NCBI GenBank assembly: GCA_022360105.1
Contig: JAKSDL010000164.1
Span: 1-5,579 of the forward strand
Reading direction: 5' to 3'
Source: Pseudomonadota bacterium
GTDB taxonomy: Bacteria > SAR324 > XYD2-FULL-50-16 > JAHJRI01
Length of the DNA stretch: 5,579 bases
A model generated the notes under the pieces. That model was not told the DNA's origin. It worked only from the letters and a program-made list of their open reading frames with translations, and did no database searches. Below, piece after piece: positions 1 through 5,008 of this stretch (the stretch's first letter is position 1; every line of letters begins with the position of its first letter). The position numbers and the translations under genes are program-made.

Positions 1-583
1 TACGGTTATTATCTAAAAAATCTCCCCTGATACGGTTCGCCTGTCTCCCCACGTCAAGTTTTTGTTTGTCGGTTTCATTCAGATTATCCAATTCAGATAT
101 ATATTGCAGGGTCTCTAAAACCACTCGGTTTACAGGGTATCTTTGATCGTGTTCTTCATCGAGATTTCTGGCCAGACTATTGAGATCATTAACATTCAAT
201 TGATAAATCCGGTAACCGTCTTCGGCAATCACATATACTCGTCTGATGAACCCGCACAAGACGCGCACAGTCATTTCGTACAAGGTGCTGGTTTTGTGCA
301 TGTCAAGCAAACCAAACATCTTTTTCACAACAAAATGATTAGGAATGATTATCATATCGAAAAAAGATTCCGGTACTAAATCTTCGATTAGCGCATCAAT
401 GGCATATTGATTATTTGATTCAAAAACTTTCAGATAAAGAGGAAAATACTCATAGCGGAGTGGATGCCGATTAAGAAATTGTGCGTAAGCATATAAGGCA
501 GTTGCCGCTTGCACGTTCTTTGCTTCCAGGATTTCGTAAAGATATTGCTGTTTGGCTGTGCGACTGACTTCTTTACTGATCAT
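1..583 (-). CDS. Paralogue A: uncharacterised family protein, 3' end cut off by the window edge
   Basis: Function is unknown. The frame is open from an ATG at 583-581 to the left edge (194 codons plus one base) and has no stop, so the gene is partial. Its protein aligns with the three upstream neighbours: an F-P motif at residues 47-48 (N-Y-P in the others), an IDALIE segment (62-67), a DGYRIYQLNVNDLNSL block (122-137), Q147-x4-N152-R153 and A182-N-R-I-R-x2-F-L-D (to 191). It is the most divergent copy: it has RRVY where the others have L-(Q/R)-x2-Y, and LARNLD in place of LGKHLD. I see no signal peptide or membrane segment. The frame stays open about 70 nt upstream of the ATG, but that stretch overlaps the terminator and has no better start. 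The Shine-Dalgarno is weak (GGA, 7 nt from ATG). Being downstream of a terminator, it may be expressed separately or by read-through. The coding call is firm because of the paralogy; function cannot be inferred. Confidence 0.85.
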   Translation of the reverse strand, partial: MISKEVSRTAKQQYLYEILEAKNVQAATALYAYAQFLNRHPLRYEYFPLYLKVFESNNQYAIDALIEDLVPESFFDMIIIPNHFVVKKMFGLLDMHKTSTLYEMTVRVLCGFIRRVYVIAEDGYRIYQLNVNDLNSLARNLDEEHDQRYPVNRVVLETLQYISELDNLNETDKQKLDVGRQANRIRGDFLDNNR

Positions 584-626
584 AACGTATCCGAAATAGA
601 ATGCCTTGAAGAAAGGATTGTTTAAT

Positions 627-672
627 GAAAAAAACCTTAAGACTGGCAAATCGCAGTGTTAAGGTTCTTTTC
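627..672 (-). terminator. Intrinsic terminator after paralogue B
   Basis: Read on the minus strand, a long hairpin forms. AACCTTAA (666-659) pairs with TTAAGGTT (640-633) over 8 bp, followed by a one-base mismatch on each side. CACTG-type inner arms (657-654 with 645-642, 4 bp) then enclose an 8-nt loop. The 3' arm runs directly into a T tract (TTTTTTTC), the classic Rho-independent layout. The stem is AT-rich, so termination may be partial. The A tract on the 5' side would also make it weakly functional in the opposite direction. It lies 32 nt beyond the B stop codon and 44 nt before the A start codon. Confidence 0.8.
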
Positions 673-703
673 AAAATCTAATTAAAGGGACAATTCCAGA
701 AAA

Positions 704-1603
704 CTAGGCCGGTTCGGGTTCCAGATCTTCATCGCCAGCCCCTTCCGGTTCCTCTTCTTCGTACTCTTCCTCTTCGTATACTTCTTCGTACTCTTCTTCA
801 TCCTCGTATACTTCTCCTTCAGCTTCAACTTCTCCTTCATCTTCCGTATAAGGTTCTTCGCCCATGTTTTCGAGCTGAAAAAGCTTTGAATCCTCAAAAC
901 GAACTTCATCGCGAGGTAGAATTTCATTCTTTCTGAAGTCCTTTCTGATCAGCAGCACTTGAGGAATTACCTGGCGTAATTGCTTTGTATCGTCAAAGAA
1001 AAAATTCATGATTTCCTTAGCATGAATCGCCAATTCTTCTTTATCTCGGTCCTCACCTTCCAGTCCTTCCGATCCCAACCGGCCTTGCAGCATAGAGATT
1101 CTAAAAAGAATATCCAAAATAACACGGTTCAGGGAGTCTTCTTGACCAACTTCCTCATCCAAATGTTTTCCCAAGGAATTAAGATCCGAAATAGTCAACC
1201 GGTAAATTTTGAAGCCATCTTCCGGAACATTATAGGTAGTTTGCAAAACACCCAGAATAACAGACAGTGACTTAGCATAAAGCTCTCCCGGATGCCTGGC
1301 AGCAAGAAGCTTAAAAAACACCTTCAAGATCTCATAGTTCGGTTGAATCGAACTCAGGAACAAGAAGGGATCCCGTTCCCCGATCAGAGCGTCAATCACC
1401 CAATGGTTACCAACTTCAAGCACCTTGATAAAGAGAGGATAATTTTCATTTGTAATTCCAGTAAGACTTAGAAATCTTGAATAGGCGATACAAGCCTCAA
1501 CAGCATCAGAAGTCCCGCAAGCCAGGATTTGTTGCAAAAGGATACTTTCGATTTCACCGATCTCTTCTGGAGTATAAATCTTTTGTCTATCGACTAGTAG
1601 CAT
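704..1603 (-). CDS. Paralogue B: uncharacterised family protein with very acidic C-terminal tail (299 aa)
   Basis: Function is unknown. Residues 1-238 are the family core: N54-Y-P, a VIDALIGERDPF segment (69-80), the GFKIYRLTISDLNSLGKHLD block (130-149), Q154-x4-N159-R160, A195-K-E-I and FFDD (202-205), then IPQVLLIRKDF (213-223). By eye about half of ~140 core residues are identical to paralogue C. C ends at an F-E-D (its 228-230) that matches B residues 236-238. From there B continues for ~60 residues, of which 249-299 are dominated by Glu/Asp with regularly spaced Tyr and no Lys or Arg. No signal peptide or transmembrane helix is visible, so a cytoplasmic protein is likely. The tail could be a disordered, nucleic-acid-mimicking or protein-binding segment (inference). 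The ATG start follows AGGAGG with a 6-nt spacer. The gene lies 17 nt downstream of C, so the two are almost certainly co-transcribed, and a terminator follows it. Confidence 0.9.
   Translation of the reverse strand: MLLVDRQKIYTPEEIGEIESILLQQILACGTSDAVEACIAYSRFLSLTGITNENYPLFIKVLEVGNHWVIDALIGERDPFLFLSSIQPNYEILKVFFKLLAARHPGELYAKSLSVILGVLQTTYNVPEDGFKIYRLTISDLNSLGKHLDEEVGQEDSLNRVILDILFRISMLQGRLGSEGLEGEDRDKEELAIHAKEIMNFFFDDTKQLRQVIPQVLLIRKDFRKNEILPRDEVRFEDSKLFQLENMGEEPYTEDEGEVEAEGEVYEDEEEYEEVYEEEEYEEEEPEGAGDEDLEPEPA
754..810 (-). repeat. Two-unit in-frame tandem repeat in the acidic tail of paralogue B
   Basis: On the plus strand CTTCTTCGTACTCTTC occurs at 754-769 and again at 781-796. Each copy is followed by a closely similar stretch ending in TCGTATA, giving units of 27 and 30 nt. 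The 3-nt difference keeps the frame. The units encode two adjacent Glu-rich peptides of about 10 and 9 residues with the pattern Y-E-x-E-E-Y-E-E (roughly residues 266-284). This looks like a tail that grew by local duplication or slippage. Confidence 0.75.
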
Positions 1604-1609
1604 TTTTCT

Positions 1610-1615
1610 CCTCCT
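1610..1615 (-). promoter_or_regulatory. Strong ribosome binding site of paralogue B
   Basis: AGGAGG on the minus strand, 6 nt before the ATG at 1603. It lies entirely within the 17-nt gap after the C stop codon, which fixes the B start and supports close coupling of C and B translation. Confidence 0.85.
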
Positions 1616-1620
1616 AGTTA

Positions 1621-2313
1621 TTAGTCTTCAAATACATAGTTTGGCGTGATTTCTTTAACAAGGTAATCCGATTTTACCAGCAAGACCTGCGGAATGACAT
1701 CTTCCATCTTCTTTCGACGGTCAAAGAAATGTGTTCTGACGAGGTTGCACTGTCTTGATAGCTCTTCCATTTCCGCATCACCTTGACCTTCCAGTAACGA
1801 TAGTCTGTCCAGAATATCGAGGATTGCCCTGTTAACAGGATCTGACTGTCCGGAATCTTTGTTCAAATGCTTACCGAGATTGTTAACATCGTTGATGGAA
1901 ACCTTGTGAATGTAATTCCCGTCTTTGGCATAGCTGTAAGCTGCCTGAAGCACGCCGAGTACGATTGAAATGGTCTTAGGATAAATACCACCCGGATGCC
2001 AGTAGGTAAGAAGCCTGAAACAGTCTCTCAAAAGGTGCTTGGTGGGTTGAATCGGTGTGAAGAAAACAAATGGGTCTTCGTCACCAATCAGAGAATCAAT
2101 TACATAATGATTCTCAACTTCCAGCAATGACAAAAAAACCGGGTAGTTTTCATTTGTCATTTTTGTCAGACGGAGGAATCTGGTATATGCCATTGTCGTT
2201 TCAGTCGCTTCCGGTGTCCGGCAGGAAAAAGCATTTTTTAACACCAGCCCTTCTACCCGATCAATCGACTTTTTTGTCCATTCTATTCTCTCAACGTTTT
2301 CAGTCTCGGTCAT
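1621..2313 (-). CDS. Paralogue C: uncharacterised family protein (230 aa)
   Basis: Function is unknown; it is the closest relative of B in this window. Core landmarks are N56-Y-P, a VIDSLIGDEDPF segment (71-82), W105-H-P-G (B has R-H-P-G), VLGVLQAAY (118-126), DGNYIHKVSINDVNNLGKHL (131-150), Q156-x4-N161-R162, ILDILDRLSLLEG (164-176), HFFD (195-198) and IPQVLLVKSDY (207-217). It ends 13 residues later at F-E-D, without the acidic extension of B. Compared with the other copies it has N-K-D rather than an acidic L-D-E after the L-G-K block. It is predicted soluble and mostly helical, with no enzyme motif that I can identify. The ATG start has AAGGAG 8 nt upstream. The 73-nt gap to D may hold a secondary promoter, while the 17-nt gap to B indicates co-transcription. 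Confidence 0.9.
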   Translation of the reverse strand: MTETENVERIEWTKKSIDRVEGLVLKNAFSCRTPEATETTMAYTRFLRLTKMTNENYPVFLSLLEVENHYVIDSLIGDEDPFVFFTPIQPTKHLLRDCFRLLTYWHPGGIYPKTISIVLGVLQAAYSYAKDGNYIHKVSINDVNNLGKHLNKDSGQSDPVNRAILDILDRLSLLEGQGDAEMEELSRQCNLVRTHFFDRRKKMEDVIPQVLLVKSDYLVKEITPNYVFED

Positions 2314-2321
2314 AATTATTA

Positions 2322-2327
2322 CTCCTT
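2322..2327 (-). promoter_or_regulatory. Ribosome binding site of paralogue C
   Basis: AAGGAG on the minus strand with an 8-nt AT-rich spacer to the ATG at 2313. It supports the chosen start. Confidence 0.8.
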
Positions 2328-2343
2328 CTCACTGATTATCAAG

Positions 2344-2373
2344 ATTATTCTAAAAAAAGCGCTTCTTTTACAA
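2344..2373 (-). promoter_or_regulatory. Candidate internal promoter between paralogues D and C
   Basis: On the minus strand TTGTAA (2373-2368, 4 of 6 to TTGACA) is separated by 18 nt from AATAAT (2349-2344, 5 of 6 to TATAAT). The spacer contains AAGCGCTT followed by a T run, a feature that could alternatively act as a very weak terminator of D with an A/T stem and GCGC loop. In AT-rich DNA such matches arise by chance. Confidence 0.3.
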
Positions 2374-2386
2374 CATTAATGCTATC

Positions 2387-3034
2387 TCAAGTCCTGACGG
2401 TCATAATAGCTTCTGGGATTGCTTCTGCCAATGTTGCTCTTTCATCTAAAAAAGAGGATCGTATTTTATTCGCATGGGCTCCAATACGATCAATTGTTTG
2501 GTCTTCTGTATCTTTCGAACTTAATTCACCCAAATTGGATAGGATGTCAAGGATTAACCGGTTCATACTTTCGGTTTGAGGTTTTGAACTATCAAGGAAT
2601 TTTCCCACGGCGTTCAGCTCGTCAATTGATGGTGGGTAAATTTTATACCCAACTGCGGCGCTGTAATATTGCTTCCTGAGAACCCCAAATAATGTTTCCA
2701 ACGCTAAATCGTATATTTCCCCGGGAAGAAGTTTATTTAGCAAGTTGAAACAAACGTTTACCAGGTAATGGGTTGCCTGAAGTTCCTTAAATTGATCGAA
2801 TACGACACCGTCTCCGAGTAGAGCGTATATCAGTTCCGCATTTTTAGTTAAAAGCAAATCAAGGAAAACAGGATAGTTCTGGTTGTCCAGCCCCCTAAAT
2901 TTAAGATATTTGGCATATTCTATTGCTGCGTTGATTCCATGATCTTCATTATTCTTAATAAACTCATCAACAATATCGGCATGAACTAAAAGAATATCCT
3001 CTTCAGTCCAGGAATCGATTAATCTGTCTCGCAA
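2387..3034 (-). CDS. Paralogue D: uncharacterised family protein, shortest copy (215 aa), TTG start
   Basis: Function is unknown. It is the first gene of the paralogue cluster. The family core is clear: N53-Y-P-V-F-L, LIYALLGDG (68-76), LPGEIYDLALETLFGVLRKQY (103-123), VGYKIYPPSIDELNAVGKFLD (128-148), Q153-x4-N158-R159, LILDILSNLGELS (160-172), A186-H-A-N-K-I-R-x2-F-L-D (to 197) and I206-P-E-A. It stops about 7 residues after that point, so the C-terminal stretch present in C and B is missing. The TTG start at 3034 is chosen because AGGGGA lies 5 nt upstream, no in-frame ATG precedes it before an upstream stop, and the first internal ATG (codon 157) would discard most of the core. It is divergent from B and C but covers the same core from end to end. 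No signal peptide or membrane segment is visible. Confidence 0.87.
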   Translation of the reverse strand: MRDRLIDSWTEEDILLVHADIVDEFIKNNEDHGINAAIEYAKYLKFRGLDNQNYPVFLDLLLTKNAELIYALLGDGVVFDQFKELQATHYLVNVCFNLLNKLLPGEIYDLALETLFGVLRKQYYSAAVGYKIYPPSIDELNAVGKFLDSSKPQTESMNRLILDILSNLGELSSKDTEDQTIDRIGAHANKIRSSFLDERATLAEAIPEAIMTVRT

Positions 3035-3039
3035 AGTCT

Positions 3040-3045
3040 TCCCCT
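3040..3045 (-). promoter_or_regulatory. Ribosome binding site deciding the TTG start of paralogue D
   Basis: AGGGGA on the minus strand, 5 nt before TTG at 3034-3032. No ATG or GTG start is available nearby in this frame, so this site is the main support for TTG initiation. Confidence 0.65.
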
Positions 3046-3077
3046 GATTATGTTTTTGAACTGTTTACGATCTACAA

Positions 3078-3116
3078 ACCGATTATACTGACACTAAGGT
3101 TCAATCATAAATCGGT
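3078..3116. repeat. Inverted repeat overlapping the candidate promoter of paralogue D
   Basis: Perfect 7-bp arms ACCGATT (3078-3084) and AATCGGT (3110-3116) are separated by 25 bp, so the half-site centres are 32 bp apart (about three helical turns). One arm covers part of the TATAAT element and the other lies at the upstream edge of the expected -35 region. Weak similarity continues outside the arms (ACAAA on both). The position suggests an operator, but no known regulator motif is recognised. Confidence 0.4.
3082..3109 (-). promoter_or_regulatory. Candidate promoter of the paralogue D-C-B operon
   Basis: On the minus strand a perfect TATAAT lies at 3087-3082, with a poor -35 about 17 nt upstream (TTATGA-like). 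Transcription would start near 3075, giving a ~40-nt leader to the D start codon. A good TTGACA occurs further upstream (3128-3123) but has no -10 at proper spacing. The weak -35 would be consistent with a regulated promoter (inference). Confidence 0.4.
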
Positions 3117-3842
3117 CTATTTTGTCAATGAATTATCTAAATATGGTGTCATAAACCAAAAAAAGCAATAACAATAAATTATTTTTTTTTCTGACAAAGA
3201 ATACTGATAGTGGAATTTGTGCCCGATGACACAATTTTTAATTTTTTAAGTTCTTTTGTTTGGAAGGTCTGAGCCTTCAATGACCAAAAAATTTTTCAAT
3301 TCAGCCTTTAAACCTTAATTATCCTCTACTTTAGGAAAAAAAATCAAGAACTAACGGGCTTACAAGAAAGTTCTTTCAAAAGTGTATCAACTTCTCAACC
3401 ACAAAGTATAAGAAAACCAATTCAAACAGCGTGATTTCCAAAGAAACGGCTTCTTTAATTGACAAGACGGGCTGTCTGCCGCGTTTTGCAATCTACTCCT
3501 CCCGGTTGATCAAGTGGTGTGTTTAAACAATTGCCAGTCCCCTGCAGAACAAGGATAGAACAATCGAAAACCAAGTTCCCAGATTATAGAAGAATGATTT
3601 AAGAACTTTCAACCATTTGATATTCAATTATTTAGTAATAATGCATTTTTTAAATCTTCAGGCAACAGGTCAATATTGAACGATACACCTGGTTCAGTTA
3701 AATTCAGGAGCTGACAAGGTGTTGTTGAGGCAGGGGATGATCCCTTATCAAATCTTCCTTGAATACCTGTATCATCATCGCAATTTGTCATATCTTATGG
3801 TAACAGTAAAAAACTTATAAAACGATGAACTGTTTATAGATG

Positions 3843-3885
3843 ATAAGCTCAACCGGATGCTTGATCGGGTTGTTTCGCATCTTAT
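3843..3885 (+). other. Two-tier hairpin upstream of rsgA
   Basis: CAACC (3850-3854) pairs with GGTTG (3868-3872). Inside it, after a G/G mismatch, GAT (3856-3858) pairs with ATC (3864-3866) around a 5-nt loop. Outside it, ATAAG (3843-3847) can pair with CTTAT (3881-3885) across an asymmetric internal loop. No T tract follows, so it is not a standard terminator. A weak promoter match (TTGATC at 3861-3866, TATTTA at 3883-3888, spacer 16) overlaps the same DNA, so the dyad could be an operator, a leader structure or chance. Confidence 0.35.
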
Positions 3886-3930
3886 TTAAATTGTGAGCGT
3901 CCTTGTTCACGAACTGTCAATAATTGAAAT

Positions 3931-4836
3931 ATGGTGGATACCGGAATTGTAACAAAGCGTACCAAAGGTTTTTATTACCTTTTAGACGAGAATGGTGAGA
4001 TGGTTGAGTGCAAAGTCAAGGGACAGCTATTCAAAAGCAGTCGGTATGATAACCAAATTGCTGTTGGAGACAGGGTCAGTTTTAGTCGATCAGATGCAGA
4101 CGACATAGGGCTAATCTCCGGTATCAAAGAAAGACAAAGCTTTTTATCCCGGTCAAGAGTCGGGATTGAGGCAGAGCAGATTATTGCCGCCAACGTGGAC
4201 AATTTGCTGGTGGTGGCCGCAACAAAGAAACCTCCCTTTCGCACCAATTTCGTCAATCGCATTTTGGTTGCCGCAAATGTAGGCAATATAAAACCCGTGC
4301 TGGTGCTGACTAAAACCGATCTGGTCTCAAAGCAGGAAATTGCTGATCTGTTGGAGCCTTATCGCAATATCGAACTCGATATCATTGAATCATCAACCAA
4401 ATCAGAGGCTTCGGATTCTGAGCTGAAGACCCTGCTGGTCGGCAAGGTCAGTGTTCTGGCAGGACAGTCCGGGGTGGGAAAATCTTCCCTTTTAAACAAG
4501 CTGTTCCCCGGACTTGATATAAAAGTAGGTGCGGTCAGTCATAAAACCTCAAAAGGTTCGCATACGACAACCTATGCGATCATGCATCAGGTTGTTAAAA
4601 ACACTTTTGTGATAGACACTCCTGGAATAAGGGAGTTTGGGCTTTGGGGAATCAATCGTGATAATCTGGGAGAAAACTATCCCGGGTTGTCAGCATTCAA
4701 TCACCAATGTAAACACCGAGATTGCCATCATATCCATGAGCCCGATTGCGCTGTCAAAGACGCCGTTGAATCGGGAAGCATCCATAAAAGCCTGTTCTCA
4801 GGTTATCAGTCCATATATCATTCACTAGCAAACTAA
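3931..4836 (+). CDS. rsgA: Ribosome small subunit-dependent GTPase RsgA (YjeQ family), 301 aa
   Basis: RsgA is a cytoplasmic GTPase that binds the 30S subunit late in maturation, checks the decoding region and releases assembly factors on GTP hydrolysis. The sequence shows the family's three parts. An N-terminal OB-fold-like region spans about residues 1-85. The circularly permuted GTPase follows with motifs in G4-G5-G1-G2-G3 order: TKTD (127-130), a probable G5 near 153-156, GQSGVGKSS (178-186), the G-S-H-T-T-T switch region (209-214) and DTPG (229-232). The C-terminal zinc site is C260-x4-C265-x-H267-x5-C273. G4 is TKTD rather than the commoner NKxD, a conservative change. Length is normal for the family. 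The ATG start gives the expected N-terminus, although I see no good Shine-Dalgarno upstream. It faces away from the paralogue cluster and is co-oriented with leuS. Confidence 0.97.
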   Translation: MVDTGIVTKRTKGFYYLLDENGEMVECKVKGQLFKSSRYDNQIAVGDRVSFSRSDADDIGLISGIKERQSFLSRSRVGIEAEQIIAANVDNLLVVAATKKPPFRTNFVNRILVAANVGNIKPVLVLTKTDLVSKQEIADLLEPYRNIELDIIESSTKSEASDSELKTLLVGKVSVLAGQSGVGKSSLLNKLFPGLDIKVGAVSHKTSKGSHTTTYAIMHQVVKNTFVIDTPGIREFGLWGINRDNLGENYPGLSAFNHQCKHRDCHHIHEPDCAVKDAVESGSIHKSLFSGYQSIYHSLAN

Positions 4837-4881
4837 TTTCCCGTTTTATTGCATGATTTCAGCTATTACCCATTAGTCTAA

Positions 4882-4910
4882 TTGACGTAAAGTCTCAATG
4901 AAGATATTAT
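4882..4910 (+). promoter_or_regulatory. Probable sigma-70-type promoter of leuS
   Basis: TTGACG (4882-4887, 5 of 6 to TTGACA) is followed at exactly 17 nt by TATTAT (4905-4910, 5 of 6 to TATAAT). Transcription would begin near 4917, giving a leader of about 90 nt. This is the best promoter match in the window and suggests that leuS does not depend on read-through from rsgA. Confidence 0.6.
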
Positions 4911-4954
4911 CTAAAGATTTCCAGTTTAGAGTTCCCATGGTCTGAAGCCCATCC

Positions 4955-4976
4955 GGAATACTCCAGAGTACTTTCC
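4955..4976 (+). other. Hairpin in the leuS leader
   Basis: GGAATACT (4955-4962) pairs with AGTA (4967-4970) and, after a 2-nt bulge (CT), TTCC (4973-4976), closing a CCAG tetraloop. This makes 8 bp in a compact stem about 33 nt before the start codon. Only TTAT follows, so termination is unlikely. It could affect mRNA stability or translation, or be incidental. Confidence 0.35.
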
Positions 4977-5008
4977 TTATAAAAATACACACAAGAGCTA
5001 TTAGAGAG

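Larger units (their letters stand above)
3035..3930. other. Divergent ~900-nt intergenic region without a convincing gene
   Basis: I found no open frame with a plausible start and ribosome binding site, no tRNA-like cloverleaf and no trace of the paralogue family's conserved blocks here. It contains the operon promoter region (about 3035-3130) and AT-rich DNA with homopolymer A and T runs (3160-3345). It also contains several small dyads: GAAGG/CCTTC (3263-3278), AAGAACT/AGTTCTT (3346-3352 with 3369-3375), TGAAC/GTTCA (3677-3681 with 3692-3696) and GGGAT/ATCCC (3734-3744). Its right end is the rsgA leader. The length is large compared with the other gaps in this window, so an unannotated small RNA or a decayed gene remains possible, but nothing positive supports either. 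Confidence 0.6.
4837..5008 (+). other. rsgA-leuS intergenic region (leuS promoter and leader)
   Basis: This 172-nt gap holds no gene and no clear terminator for rsgA. It contains a good promoter and a ~90-nt leader with one hairpin. I see no T-box signature (no AGGGTGG-type antiterminator element, and the leader is too short), so tRNA-sensing control of leuS is not supported. Confidence 0.7.

Noticed and set aside
143..379. 78-codon plus-strand frame opposite paralogue A
   Set aside because: It is antisense to a frame supported by paralogy with three neighbours and shows no recognisable features of its own.
682..927. 81-codon minus-strand frame rich in Lys
   Set aside because: It is a shifted reading of the Glu-codon-rich tail of paralogue B; the Lys-rich composition is simply GAA/GAG read out of frame.
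980..1270. 96-codon plus-strand frame opposite paralogue B
   Set aside because: It is a shadow of the conserved core of B on the other strand.
2070..2679. Overlapping plus-strand frames of 66-86 codons opposite paralogues C and D
   Set aside because: All are antisense to family-conserved coding frames and lack supporting motifs.
1..3034. CRISPR array or mobile element
   Set aside because: The repetition here is at the level of diverged whole genes. There are no short direct repeats with spacers, no transposase, and no terminal inverted repeats.
3263..3290. GAAGG/CCTTC hairpin as a terminator
   Set aside because: Only 5 bp with no adjacent T run on either strand, and no gene ends nearby.
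3241..3900. Decayed fifth copy of the paralogue family
   Set aside because: None of the conserved blocks (D/E-(L/V)-N-x-(L/V)-G-K, Q-x4-N-R, F-(F/L)-D) could be found by reading the minus strand.
3975..4286. 103-codon minus-strand frame opposite rsgA
   Set aside because: It lies wholly inside the secure rsgA frame on the opposite strand.
4917..5008. T-box or other leucine-responsive leader for leuS
   Set aside because: The leader is too short and lacks the conserved T-box element and a terminator with a T tract.
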